From NCBI GenBank assembly GCA_003153555.1, contig PLZS01000095.1:60609-124608 (forward strand): a stretch of 64,000 nucleotides of DNA. The letters run 5' to 3'. Of the stretch, positions 52,259-60,949 are shown piece after piece; position 1 is the stretch's first letter, and every line of letters starts with the position of its first letter. The notes under the pieces were generated by a model that was not told the DNA's origin, made no database searches, and was given only the letters and a program-made list of their open reading frames with translations. A program made the position numbers and the translations under genes. The stretch comes from Candidatus Melainabacteria bacterium (GTDB lineage: Bacteria > Cyanobacteriota > Vampirovibrionia > Obscuribacterales > Obscuribacteraceae).

Positions 52259-52692
52259 AACAATGAGAGTTCAGTATGAATGATCAAATTCCAGGCGAAT
52301 TGGCGGCGATGATATTTTTGGTGCCTTTGCTCTGTCCGCTACTTTTTGCAAGTAAGCTTTTGGTTTTTTATTTTGTGAAACCCTCTGCGAAGTGGCAAAT
52401 TTGGGCCCTGCCGATTGTCTTAGCATTTCTAGAATGTATCTTGCTGATGTACAGCATCAGGCTCGTGAGTGAGCTGCACCACGGAGCTCTTCACGAAATG
52501 AATGCGTGGCTTTTGTCCGAGGTGGTTTACTTTTTCACTATAATCTTGATTGATGCGTTGGCGCTATTTATTGCGAAGTCACTTCGTCCTAAGCTTATTG
52601 TGTCGCTAATTGCGATTGATCTCGCAATTACTCCGCTTATCGCCAATGTGATGGTTACTTTGCATTGAATCATTTCAGCAATGATAGGAAAA
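52259..52692 (+). repeat. Direct duplication, left copy
   Basis: About 434 bp (from AACAATGAGAG through the membrane-protein gene to AATGATAGGAAA) recurs in the same orientation at 54790..55223 with only scattered substitutions. It includes the complete gene at 52276..52668 and its ribosome site. The two copies flank the toxin/immunity pair. Confidence 0.88.
52276..52668 (+). CDS. Four-helix membrane protein, copy 1
   Basis: 130 residues with four hydrophobic helices (about 8-33, 40-62, 80-104, 108-128). Near-identical to the protein at 54808..55200. No motif recognised. Both copies sit next to toxin/immunity genes on the opposite strand, so they may be immunity-like, transport-like or simply carried along by duplication. 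GAGAG precedes the start. Confidence 0.75.
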   Translation: MNDQIPGELAAMIFLVPLLCPLLFASKLLVFYFVKPSAKWQIWALPIVLAFLECILLMYSIRLVSELHHGALHEMNAWLLSEVVYFFTIILIDALALFIAKSLRPKLIVSLIAIDLAITPLIANVMVTLH

Positions 52693-52873
52693 TGTCTTCA
52701 TTGTCACCTCAACCAGCCGTCGCCTGCAGCTACTTTGAAACAACGAAATCCGTGACAAAGATTCGCGTAAAATTACTGCCGCGCTCTCGACAACAGTTCG
52801 AGAAGAAGGTTCTGATTAAACTCATAGGTTCTGATTCTTGTTCAAAGTCGCGATGTGAAAATTTCCTTCCCAA

Positions 52874-53446
52874 CTAATCTCCAAAGGCACGCAGCTTATC
52901 TGGGTCTACTTTATAATCTCTCGCCTCGTTGAATCGAACTATGCATTCCATCAGTTCTTTAGTTTCATTGTCGCCCTGCGGAGTAAGGAAGAATCGATAG
53001 GACTGAGCGGGGTCTTCCCATCTGCCTCGCCACGAGTCATGCTCCGATTTCAAAACATAAAAGTAATCCATTTTGCTCAGAGTGAGAGCGTGATCGCTTT
53101 TTCGCGCGTCGCTTTGGCAAACCAACTCGTATTGTGCATTGCCCTCTGCGTTTGGTTCTTTCAACATCAGCGACACTGGAAATAACTTCTCGTTGCCGTT
53201 ATCCAATTTAATTCCTGATCGAACAATTGAATCGAAATTGAATATTGATTGCTCAAGCAAGTGTCCACCATAGTCATTAATACTTAGAAAATCGAAGAGC
53301 TTGTCGTGGCTAATACTGGGGCTTTGCGAGTCGCTCTCCGCACTTACCGTGAACGCGAATTCAACATTCCCATTGTCGCTGTCGCACTGCACACGGTACA
53401 TTCCATGTCCGTCTGAGATGATCGCTAGTGGCTGTACTTTCCACAT
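52874..53446 (-). CDS. Candidate immunity protein
   Basis: 190 residues, soluble and acidic, with no recognised family. It is encoded 15 bp downstream of the papain-like toxin gene in the same direction, the usual place for a cognate immunity gene. Mixed strand/helix with several Cys and Trp (MWKVQPLAIISDGHGMYRVQ at the start). Its role is inferred from position only. Confidence 0.6.
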   Translation of the reverse strand: MWKVQPLAIISDGHGMYRVQCDSDNGNVEFAFTVSAESDSQSPSISHDKLFDFLSINDYGGHLLEQSIFNFDSIVRSGIKLDNGNEKLFPVSLMLKEPNAEGNAQYELVCQSDARKSDHALTLSKMDYFYVLKSEHDSWRGRWEDPAQSYRFFLTPQGDNETKELMECIVRFNEARDYKVDPDKLRAFGD

Positions 53447-53461
53447 TTCTTGATTGTCTCC

Positions 53462-54637
53462 TCAATTCTTGAAAACAACACCAGACCAGATTTTGATAAA
53501 TGTATTCCGAAGCATTTCGTATTCTGTACCTTTCAAAGGATCGCGAATGCAGATATTGCCTGCTTCATTGATACCGTCCACGACAACTGTGTGGGCCATC
53601 GCTTCGTGGGTTTTGAGCTCTGCACCAAAGGGGCGATTTTGCCTCAATAATTTCTCGAGTTCAACCGGTCTGTGTGCTTCTTTGTGCCTGGCTGTTTTCC
53701 ACTCCGTTCCCAATTCTCGCGCCAACCCGTCTATTGTACCAGCGGCGTGTTTCCCGCGTTCTGCCCATCTTTCCAGTATTTCTCTGCCCCAGTTCCCGCT
53801 CATCGCTTCCATCAGAGTTCTTTGATCAATTGCGCCATTCGTTAGCATCTCCCCAACGGCGCCTACGCACGCACACGGATGGTATTGCTGCACGACACTT
53901 TTTGAGACGCGTTCGTTGATTTTTTTCCAATCTCCGCCGGCGCCGGCTAAGTGTTTGATGTTGGCTTCGCTAACCGTTTCGCCATGAATGAGTTTCTCCA
54001 TTTTATTGTTCAGTGTTGCAATTCTTTCGCTGATATTTTGTATAGAGTTTTTCGCGCTCTCAAAGGTTGCTGAGATTCTTGTTACTTCGTTTTCTTCTTT
54101 GACTAACAACAGTCCTTTGGACGCCAAATTGAGAGAAGCGGCTTCGGGCAAGAGTTCTGGAACGACCACGAACGCTGCTGCAGTTGGTAGAACGTCATGT
54201 CCGAATACTCTACCTTGTTCGTGAGGTGATAGCTTTGAGTAATTGTCCAAGCCACTTTTGATGAGGTTAGAAACGTAACTTGAAGAGCCCTGAGCATCAT
54301 TGCACAAGCCTTTTGTGTCACCTTTTGCTATCTTTTCACCGACGTACTGAACTGCTGCTTCCGCCACAAATGTCGTTGATACAACCGTACCAACTGTACT
54401 TTTCGCAATGTGGGAAACTGTTTCCATTGGATGTGAAACTGCTTTGATACCAGATTGAATGGTATCGGAAACAGCTTGCTCAATTCCTTGCCCGGTACCG
54501 CTCCAAAATTGCTGGGGACATCCAAATGGGTTTTGTTGATGTGGTCCCCATGCATCAAGTAGCGCGGCGTGTAAGCCCGCTGTTTGCTGCCTGGCTGTGC
54601 TTGAATCGGTTGTGTGAATTTGCTCAATTGATTGCAT
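53462..54637 (-). CDS. Polymorphic-toxin-like protein with papain/C39-type domain
   Basis: 391 residues. There is no classical signal peptide; a Gly/Val-rich and partly hydrophobic N-terminal region (about 45-180) is like the linker regions of secreted effectors. The C-terminal part (about 245-391) is a cysteine-protease fold: VVQQYHPCACVGAVGEML with Gln251 and nucleophile Cys257, MAHTVVVDG with His349, and ICIRDPLKG with Asp366. The spacing and the H-[VT]-VVV-DG ... DP pattern match peptidase C39-like/Tox-PL toxin domains. It is followed by a likely immunity gene. The target is unknown. Other readings include a processing peptidase. Confidence 0.75.
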   Translation of the reverse strand: MQSIEQIHTTDSSTARQQTAGLHAALLDAWGPHQQNPFGCPQQFWSGTGQGIEQAVSDTIQSGIKAVSHPMETVSHIAKSTVGTVVSTTFVAEAAVQYVGEKIAKGDTKGLCNDAQGSSSYVSNLIKSGLDNYSKLSPHEQGRVFGHDVLPTAAAFVVVPELLPEAASLNLASKGLLLVKEENEVTRISATFESAKNSIQNISERIATLNNKMEKLIHGETVSEANIKHLAGAGGDWKKINERVSKSVVQQYHPCACVGAVGEMLTNGAIDQRTLMEAMSGNWGREILERWAERGKHAAGTIDGLARELGTEWKTARHKEAHRPVELEKLLRQNRPFGAELKTHEAMAHTVVVDGINEAGNICIRDPLKGTEYEMLRNTFIKIWSGVVFKN

Positions 54638-54789
54638 AAGAGTATCCCGGTTTCGATGCTCTCAATTTAGTCGCTGGATTTGGCAAAACGTTGGCATCGC
54701 GACGGAAGCATTCTGACCACTCCCTTCAGCTGACCCTAACGATGGATGAACTTCATACCGCTATACTCAAGCTGTGGAGATAGGCAGGC

Positions 54790-55223
54790 AAACAATGAGA
54801 GCTGACTATGAATGATCAAATTCCAGGCGAATTGGCGGCGATGATATTTTTGGTGCCTTTGCTTTGCCCGCTTCTTTTTGCAAGTAAGCTTTTAGTTTTG
54901 TATTTTGTGAAACCATCCGCGAAATGGCAAATCTGGGCCCTGCCGATTGCCTTGGCAGTTCTAGAGTGTATCTTGCTGATGTACAGCTTTAGACTCGTGA
55001 GTGAGCTGCACCATGGAGCTCTTCACGAAATGAATGCGTGGCTTTTGTCCGAAGTGGTTTACTTTTTTACTATAATCTTGATTGATGTGTTGGCGCTACT
55101 TATTGCGAAGTCACTTCGTCCTAAGCTTATTGTGTCGCTAATTGTGATCGATCTCGCTATTACTCCGCTTGTCGCCAACGTGATGGTTACTTTGCATTGA
55201 ATCATTTCAGCAATGATAGGAAA
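54790..55223 (+). repeat. Direct duplication, right copy
   Basis: The partner of 52259..52692. Just after it, GCACCACATTTGGTGATC is repeated twice in tandem near 55252-55285. Confidence 0.88.
54808..55200 (+). CDS. Four-helix membrane protein, copy 2
   Basis: 130 residues, differing from copy 1 at about ten mostly conservative positions (Val/Leu, Ile/Ala, Ala/Val). The conservative changes suggest that both copies have been under selection and are not one dead copy. It lies between the toxin pair and the broken toxin locus. Confidence 0.75.
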   Translation: MNDQIPGELAAMIFLVPLLCPLLFASKLLVLYFVKPSAKWQIWALPIALAVLECILLMYSFRLVSELHHGALHEMNAWLLSEVVYFFTIILIDVLALLIAKSLRPKLIVSLIVIDLAITPLVANVMVTLH

Positions 55224-55373
55224 GTTAGCTCGGGACGACGATTGAGATTGCACCACATTTGGTGATCGCACCACATTTGGTGATCGCCGATGACTGCGAA
55301 TTTAAATCGAAACTGAGAGCTTTATTGCGTCTCGCGCACCAAGTGAACTGATGAAAATTCACTCGTGAGACGC

Positions 55374-55757
55374 CTACTGTAGATTCTTGGGCTGCGGCAG
55401 ATCATCAGAAATGTCAACACACCCTTTTTCCCAAGCTTCCTCTAGTTTGTCTGCTCCGAATCTATTGAACGCATCAAGCACTGTTACTACTTCATCTTCC
55501 GGCGACGTTTTATAAGACCGCAACCATCCGTCATGAGACACATAGCAAGTTAAATCAGACTGTGCCAATACCGTCTTGACAAACAGGTCCGGGAGCTGGT
55601 AGTCGAGCTTGGCTCGATCTTGACTCTGAACAATGCTCGCCTCATTTTTCAACCAGATCAGAAATTCTTGCCAATCTCGGTTTGATTCCGCAACGCTTCT
55701 AAATGGCTCTACATTTCGAACGACGGATCTGAGCTGCCAGTACTTCATTTCTATCAC
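55374..55757 (-). CDS. Candidate immunity protein of the broken toxin
   Basis: 127 residues from GTG at 55757, or 124 from ATG at 55748 (MKYWQLRSVVRNVEP). Acidic and mostly helical, with no recognised family. It lies immediately downstream of the disrupted toxin-like gene, its likely former partner. Retention of an intact immunity gene beside a dead toxin is common; this assignment is by position. Confidence 0.55.
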   Translation of the reverse strand: MIEMKYWQLRSVVRNVEPFRSVAESNRDWQEFLIWLKNEASIVQSQDRAKLDYQLPDLFVKTVLAQSDLTCYVSHDGWLRSYKTSPEDEVVTVLDAFNRFGADKLEEAWEKGCVDISDDLPQPKNLQ

Positions 55758-55760
55758 CTA

Positions 55761-56261
55761 TTACCGGCTATTCAGCGGTATCGCGTTGACTTTATATCCG
55801 AGCGACTCCCACATCTTAATCGTTGCATCCCATTGTTGCTCAGGTACCTCAGTCCCATTTGGTCCACAACTTCCTCTGCAATTGGTGCCTTTGCTCCCAT
55901 GAAGAAGAATGCGTTAAACGTAGCTTCGGCAGAAACTTTTGACTTTTGCTCGGGCGTCATCTTTTCAAAAGCACCAGGTGCATTCCAGATGGCGTGCTGT
56001 GCATCCTGGCTCAGTTGGCTGATGTCATTGAACAGGGTTTGTAAGTTGTTTTCGGCGTAGTAATGCTTTGCGTTTACCGCGCCGCCGAAAATCATGTGAT
56101 CAGTAGCGCCTGGCTGGGCCATACCCTCGATGCTAATTTAGTTGGATTTGCGAAGTACTATTGAATTGCTGGTATTCGCTCGCCGATGGTTGCCACGCTA
56201 GCTGTTGTGTCGCTGGCGGCGCTTCTTGTGGTCTGTACTGCTCGCGTGGGGAATCGCTCAT
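55761..56261 (-). pseudogene. Frameshifted toxin-like gene remnant
   Basis: Three pieces in three frames read as one protein. Piece 1 starts at ATG 56261 (MSDSPREQYRPQEAPPATQQ) and stops at TAG 56133. Piece 2, 56122..55772, reads MAQPGATDHMIFGGAVNAKH to EEVVDQMG. Piece 3 continues GPNGTEVPEQQWDATIKMWE to SLGYKVNAIPLNSR and TAA at 55761. Composition and position upstream of a putative immunity gene suggest a decayed effector; no catalytic motif is recognised. A programmed frameshift cannot be excluded but two shifts make decay likelier. Confidence 0.55.
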
Positions 56262-56314
56262 AAGATCAAGTTACTACTAAGATCTGTCTAAGTTTTGGCA
56301 CGGAGTTCTAATCG

Positions 56315-56752
56315 TTATGCTTTGAACAACCGATCATCAAATTCGAATGTGTGTGTTTCTAGCGTTCTCACACCAGCCATCTCGCTGTGCGCAGGATTTA
56401 AGATTACATCGTATTGTACATATAGCACTGCAGATGGTACTAAAAGTGCAAGCGTTCGTCTGTTCTTCAGCCATTCATCTCCGAAGATCGCGGCGTCGCG
56501 TTCGTTCGGTGCAGTAGGCTTTGGGAAGCTTTCGATGGCAATGGTGTCTGGTATTTCGATTTTCGACCACACCAAATCTGTTGGTAAATTGTCGAAATCG
56601 ACGTGCACTAAGTATTCCAATGCAGCAAGTGACAAGTGCATAGATGTGTACACGGCAGGGTGACCAGGCGAGTTCCAGCGACCGCCGTATAACCGCGCGC
56701 CTTCACCATCTAACGCCACGTGAGGACGTCCGCAAATTCGGTACACGAACAT
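56315..56752 (-). CDS. RES-domain toxin
   Basis: 145 residues. The RES domain shows VYRICGRPHVALDGEGARLY, GGRWNSPGHPAVYTS and SLAALEYLVH, the conserved Arg, Glu and Ser that give the fold its name. Characterised RES toxins (MbcT, ParT) destroy NAD or modify proteins with ADP-ribose. It is translated directly after its antitoxin (the ATG at 56752 overlaps that gene's end). The length is usual for the family. Confidence 0.92.
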   Translation of the reverse strand: MFVYRICGRPHVALDGEGARLYGGRWNSPGHPAVYTSMHLSLAALEYLVHVDFDNLPTDLVWSKIEIPDTIAIESFPKPTAPNERDAAIFGDEWLKNRRTLALLVPSAVLYVQYDVILNPAHSEMAGVRTLETHTFEFDDRLFKA

Positions 56753-57255
56753 TATGAATAAATGCCATGAGCGATTCGACCGAGTAAAGATTCGACTATT
56801 CGAGCACCGTAATCAGTTTTCAGCAACTCCAGCGGAAGGTGTTCTTTGAGTGCACGGTTTGCTGTTCTCAGCCATTTCCGCGCTTTCACGTCGTTGCCGA
56901 AAACTTCAACTGCAAAATCATGAATACGTGCCAGTCTGGCAATGATGTCTGATTCTTCAGGACTGAATCTCTTTTCGATTTTTCTGCGCGCAAGTGTTCT
57001 CGCTGCGATGAAAGTATTCACCTCAGTGTCATCAATGATGCCCCGACGCTTCATAGCCGCCAATGATTCAAATGGCAGACCTTGGTTCAAAATGTCGAGC
57101 ATCTCAACTTCTGAATTTATGTCCTTTCTTAAGGTGACACAATCAGAAAGCGCTCGAATAACTCGATCTTTGTCCAACGGTTGCTCCTTTTGCCATTCGC
57201 CTACCATTATACTGCCATTTGGCAATATTGGCAAATTAGGGTGGTTCTTACCCAC
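56752..57255 (-). CDS. Xre/MbcA/ParS-type antitoxin
   Basis: 167 residues. The C-terminal part (about 95-165) is the MbcA/ParS/Xre toxin-binding domain (DUF2384): IIARLARIHDFAVEVFGNDV, then KARKWLRTANRALKEHLPLE and the ending GARIVESLLGRIAHG. The N-terminal half provides the helix-turn-helix. It neutralises the downstream RES toxin and presumably represses the operon. Gene order antitoxin-toxin with overlap is standard. TACCATTATACTGCCATTTGGC just upstream may include the operator, not resolved. Confidence 0.9.
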   Translation of the reverse strand: MGKNHPNLPILPNGSIMVGEWQKEQPLDKDRVIRALSDCVTLRKDINSEVEMLDILNQGLPFESLAAMKRRGIIDDTEVNTFIAARTLARRKIEKRFSPEESDIIARLARIHDFAVEVFGNDVKARKWLRTANRALKEHLPLELLKTDYGARIVESLLGRIAHGIYS

Positions 57256-57360
57256 TTAACCCTGATGTCAGAAAAATCATGGATGTGTGCGCTGAAGGTG
57301 AATCACTGAACCTTGAAGTTCGCCCCGCAAAAATTTAGAATCAAGATGCCGTCAGGTGTT

Positions 57361-58548
57361 TCATTGAAGCCAGTGAGCAGCTGGTTTGGAAAGAAATGTT
57401 TCCAGCTCGATGCCTTGCCCGCCCACTAGCAATTGACGCTTGGTCTTGAATTGTTGGACGAAAGCATTCATGCCCGGAAGCGATTCGCGGCGTGCGCCGC
57501 TTTTTACTTCGATAGCAACCGTCGTCTTGCCTTGTTGTAAAACAAAGTCCACTTCATGGTTTCGCTCGCGCCAATAGTTGACATTGATGCTCGTTCCTAA
57601 ACTGGAATTGAGCAAATGAGCACCGATGCAGGATTCCACCAGTCTCCCCCAATAATCGCTCTCCTGCCTGGCTTGGGCAATGGAGCGTTGATCCTGCGCA
57701 CTCATAAGGGCGGTATTAAGTACTTGCAGTTTAGGGCTGGAAGCACGTTGTCGTGCCTGACCGTAAGCATATTTGGAAATGCCTGCCAACATACCTGCGC
57801 CTTGCAGTAATTCAAGGTAGTGGGCAAGCGTTGTGGTATTTCCTGCATCGGTAAGTTGGCCGATCATTTTCTGATAGGAAAGGACTTGGCCGGAATAGGC
57901 GCAACCAAGCTGGAATAGGCGACGCAGAAGCGCCGGTTTATCAATGCGCGTTTGAAGCAAGATGTCCCGCGAAATTGTAGTTTCAATCAGCGAATCCAGA
58001 ATGTAACGCCGCCACCGTTCCGGATCACTGATTAGCTCGGCCGCACCAGGATACGCGCCGTAAAAAATATATTGTTCCAGATTCCAGCCAAACGCTTCGC
58101 GCATTTCGGTGAATGACCAATGCGGCACCGCTATCACTTCAAATCTCCCGGCCAGACTTTCAGTCAAACCACTCTGGATAAGCAAGGGGGCTGAGCCAAG
58201 CAAAACCACTTTCAGGGGAACGCCAGAGCGTGTGTCTGCATCCCAAAGCATTTTTACTACGCTTGACCAGTTGACCACTTTTTGAATCTCATCGAGTACA
58301 AGCAAGTGTCCAGTCTTTTCCTCCTTGGCCTTGAGCCTAGCAATGTCCCATTGCTGCTCAAGCCAGGTGCGGTCGCGCAGGGTGGGTTCATCAGCGGAGG
58401 CATAGTGAGCAGGCATCTTTGATGCCTCCATTACCTGCCGAACCACCGTGGTCTTTCCTGCTTGCCGGGGACCGGCTAGCACTTGAACAAATCGGCGCTT
58501 TTCATGGAGCCGTTTTAGCAACTCGTTGTAGATGGTCTGACGTATCAT
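57361..58548 (-). CDS. AAA_14/DUF4143 ATPase
   Basis: A 395-residue P-loop ATPase with VQVLAGPRQAGKTTVVRQVM (Walker A, about 20-39), HLLVLDEIQKVVNWSSVVK (Walker B) and LLGSAPLLIQSGLTESLAGR (sensor). The C-terminal DUF4143 part has SYQKMIGQLTDAGNTTTLAH (winged helix) and a nuclease-like core: WRERNHEVDFVLQQG then TVAIEVKSGARRES (the D...E-x-K pattern of restriction-like folds). Such proteins are widespread, often in accessory regions, and their role is not settled. Three palindromes at 22-bp spacing start 8 bp upstream of the start codon. Confidence 0.92.
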   Translation of the reverse strand: MIRQTIYNELLKRLHEKRRFVQVLAGPRQAGKTTVVRQVMEASKMPAHYASADEPTLRDRTWLEQQWDIARLKAKEEKTGHLLVLDEIQKVVNWSSVVKMLWDADTRSGVPLKVVLLGSAPLLIQSGLTESLAGRFEVIAVPHWSFTEMREAFGWNLEQYIFYGAYPGAAELISDPERWRRYILDSLIETTISRDILLQTRIDKPALLRRLFQLGCAYSGQVLSYQKMIGQLTDAGNTTTLAHYLELLQGAGMLAGISKYAYGQARQRASSPKLQVLNTALMSAQDQRSIAQARQESDYWGRLVESCIGAHLLNSSLGTSINVNYWRERNHEVDFVLQQGKTTVAIEVKSGARRESLPGMNAFVQQFKTKRQLLVGGQGIELETFLSKPAAHWLQ

Positions 58549-58555
58549 ACAAATT

Positions 58556-58615
58556 ACTCAATACGCTGAGTGATTTTACTCAATACGTTGAGTAATTGTA
58601 CTCAATACAATTGAG
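58556..58615. promoter_or_regulatory. Three 16-bp palindromes at 22-bp spacing
   Basis: ACTCAATACGCTGAGT (58556), ACTCAATACGTTGAGT (58578) and ACTCAATACAATTGAG (58600) start exactly 22 bp apart. Arms ACTCAA/TTGAGT are inverted around a TACG-type centre. The array lies in the gap between the divergent ATPase and methyltransferase genes and fits a multi-site operator for one or both. Confidence 0.75.
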
Positions 58616-58697
58616 AGAAGCAAGCTGGTTTTTGGGTACCAGATCAAGCGACTGGCTACAATTACTTGTAGTTTTAGTAATCGCTGAGGCTGATCGA

Positions 58698-59669
58698 ATG
58701 ACTGAACAGCAGGAAAAGAATAAAGCGCCTGTCGGGGACTTTCAATCTCTGGGTGCGGAAGTGAAATGCCGCGCTACAAGTGATGCGCCCACCTTCTGCA
58801 ACCGAGTGCAGGAGACACTGGAGCTCCTATCCCTCTTCCTTCACCCATCGAAAACCAGACCTGATAAGGTGTATCACTTTCTTTCCACCCACAATAATCT
58901 CGCTGAACAGAGCCTCTTTTTGAACCTTGGATATTGGGAAAATGCGATCACATATGACAAAGCCTGCCAGGACCTTGCAATGCTCCTGGGGGAAGCTGCA
59001 GAGCTCGGTCCGGCAGATACTGTACTCGATGCCGGCTTCGGTTTCGCTGATCAGGATGTTTTATGGGCAGAGCGCTTCTGTCCGCAGAAGATCATCGGAC
59101 TGAACATCACGCCATTGCAGATTGAAGTGGCCAAACAGCGAGTCGAGCAGGCCGGGCTTTCTGATCGCATCGATCTTCGATTCGGATCAGCAACCGATAT
59201 TGCCTTAGAAAACGAAAGCGTTGACAAAGTAGTGTGTCTGGAATCTGCTTTTCACTTTAACACTCGCGAGACGTTTCTGCACGAGGCGTGGCGCGTGTTA
59301 CGTCCGGGAGGACGGCTTGCATTGGCGGACATCATCCCGCGTAAGATGCCGAAAGCAATCACTTTTGAGCAGCGAATTAAAGAGGCTTTGGGTCGGGTGC
59401 TCTGGCAGATTCCAGACACCAATATGTACACGGCAGAAGTTCTCGACGATAAATTGAAATCTGCTGGGTTTGAGAATCGCAGGTTCAGATCGATCAGCGA
59501 TAATGTGTTTCTCCCGTTTCGCAACTTTTCGCGTAAGCGAATTCAAGATCCCGAGATCGTTAGACGCTTGAACCCGTTGCTCAAGTTGTTCTGGTCGGTG
59601 GACCATGGGGAAGCAGAGGATGATCAGCTCCTCGATTATCTGATTGTCACCGCGGAGAAAACACGCTAG
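58698..59669 (+). CDS. SAM-dependent methyltransferase
   Basis: 323 residues from the ATG at 58698 (MTEQQEKNKAPVGDF); the frame is open from 58596 but that part crosses the palindrome array. Class I fold: ADTVLDAGFGFADQDVLWAE (motif I, about 130-150), KIIGLNITPLQIEVAKQRVE (motif II region), then VDKVVCLESAFHFNTRETFL and EAWRVLRPGGRLALADIIPR. The layout is like UbiE/tocopherol or macrocin-type small-molecule methyltransferases, where the N-terminal helices make a lid (NLAEQSLFLNLGYWENAITY). The substrate is unknown; no biosynthetic cluster is adjacent. Confidence 0.88.
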   Translation: MTEQQEKNKAPVGDFQSLGAEVKCRATSDAPTFCNRVQETLELLSLFLHPSKTRPDKVYHFLSTHNNLAEQSLFLNLGYWENAITYDKACQDLAMLLGEAAELGPADTVLDAGFGFADQDVLWAERFCPQKIIGLNITPLQIEVAKQRVEQAGLSDRIDLRFGSATDIALENESVDKVVCLESAFHFNTRETFLHEAWRVLRPGGRLALADIIPRKMPKAITFEQRIKEALGRVLWQIPDTNMYTAEVLDDKLKSAGFENRRFRSISDNVFLPFRNFSRKRIQDPEIVRRLNPLLKLFWSVDHGEAEDDQLLDYLIVTAEKTR

Positions 59670-59737
59670 TTCCAGGTGGACGATCCAAATTTCGTCACCT
59701 GCCAACTTGAAAAAATATCCACGTGAGCTTTCGAGAT

Positions 59738-60109
59738 TCAAGCCGCAGTGACGTCGGTCGATTTTAGCAAGCGAATGGTAAAAGGATAGCGAAAACGTTT
59801 ATCGGGTTCGGACACAACAGACACGATGGCCCAAATTGGCAAAATAATGGTTCCGATAGCCAGTCCGATCAACATCATGATTCCAGCGGGAATGCCGATG
59901 ATCGTTACTAAGAGTCCAACAGCTGCGACCGTCAGCAGTATTACCGAGATTGTGTAATTGATCGCTTCCCTGGCACTGTCACGAACCAGCGGATCGTTAC
60001 TTACGATTAAAATGACAATCGGCACTCCAACGACAACTATGGTCATGCTGCATAGCGCTGCACTGTGGCAGGCGGCTCTCAAAAGCTTCCGTTTGGTGAT
60101 GTCTTCCAT
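59738..60109 (-). CDS. DUF4870-type membrane protein
   Basis: 123 residues with three or four membrane helices (about 15-38, 50-70, 72-98). The DUF4870 pattern is visible: HSAALCSMTIVVVGVPIVIL then DPLVRDSAREAINYTISVIL, which is the conserved Glu-Ala-Ile-Asn-Tyr/Phe motif, and a cytoplasmic end FRYPFTIRLL. Related to Tic20-like small membrane proteins of unknown role. It is convergent with the methyltransferase gene. Confidence 0.88.
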   Translation of the reverse strand: MEDITKRKLLRAACHSAALCSMTIVVVGVPIVILIVSNDPLVRDSAREAINYTISVILLTVAAVGLLVTIIGIPAGIMMLIGLAIGTIILPIWAIVSVVSEPDKRFRYPFTIRLLKSTDVTAA

Positions 60110-60311
60110 AGAAGTCCCGCCATCATTCTAGTGCTGGTAATCTTATCATAGGGAAATCCAGCTTTTCACATTCTTCTTTAGTTCTGAGTTTCGTTGATCG
60201 GTGCCCAGAAGGCGGCCACATGCGTGCAGCACAATAGCTTGCGATCATGTACTCTTTCCTATCCTGAGTGCTCGTCGCTCAGTGTAGTGAGCGGATTCAT
60301 AAGGTGCTGTG

Positions 60312-60930
60312 ATGCGATTTCTACTTTTCGCCAATACTGCAGCAGTTCTATCTTTATTCATTTCTCTGATGTTGGCAGGCGCAGCAGAGGCTGGACAGAT
60401 GAGTCCCGGGGATGAAGTAAACCCGTTTATTGGTACAGCTGAACGAACCAAGTCATCATGCCGCCTATCTGTATTCTTACGCTGGTGCTCCAAATAAAAC
60501 TCAAGACAGGATAAGACAAATTCGAAATAGTTTGTATGACAATACTCCTGGTGGACTATGCGGTAATGAGGATTGCGGGCAGATGTCAGCCTGGTATGTG
60601 CTTAGTGCGCTGGGTTTTTATCCCGTCAATCCTGCGGATGGTAATTATGTTTTTGGTTTGCTAGAGTTTCCCCAAGCGTCGATTAAACTCACCAATGGAA
60701 AGACCTTGCAGATCATTACTCATGATGCCCGTTTGGGCGGTCACATAAACCGAGCATCGCTGAATGGAAAAAATATGAATCGTGTATTTTTCACCAACGA
60801 ACAATTACAATCTGGTGGCACTCTAGAATTTTGGCTGTCTAAAAAATCATCAAAATGGGGCAGCGCAGTAAGTGCGGCGCCACCTTCCGTGACACCGCCA
60901 TCGGTGGCGCCGGTCAACCCGCATCAGTGA
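60312..60930 (+). pseudogene. GH92 alpha-mannosidase remnant with internal deletion
   Basis: A signal peptide (MRFLLFANTAAVLSLFISLM, ending AEAG) and the family N-terminus DEVNPFIGTA are followed directly, one frame off, by the family C-terminal block: NEPSHHAAYLYSYAGAPNKT, LYDNTPGGLCGNEDCGQMSA, WYVLSALGFYPVNP and so on to SAVSAAPPSVTPPSVAPVNP. Family GH92 enzymes are about 700-800 residues, so roughly 500-600 residues of the middle, including most of the catalytic domain, are missing. The junction is near 60433-60450. It is thus a deletion pseudogene. The 200 bp upstream (60110-60311) contains no gene. Confidence 0.8.
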
Positions 60931-60949
60931 ACACCGCACATGATTATTC

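Noticed and set aside
52665-52877. A 70-codon plus frame after membrane-protein copy 1
   Set aside because: No homologous stretch follows copy 2, although the sequence around it is duplicated; composition is poor.
58556-58615. The 22-bp spaced palindromes read as a CRISPR or integron site
   Set aside because: The 6-bp gaps between palindromes are too short for spacers; no integrase or cas gene is nearby.
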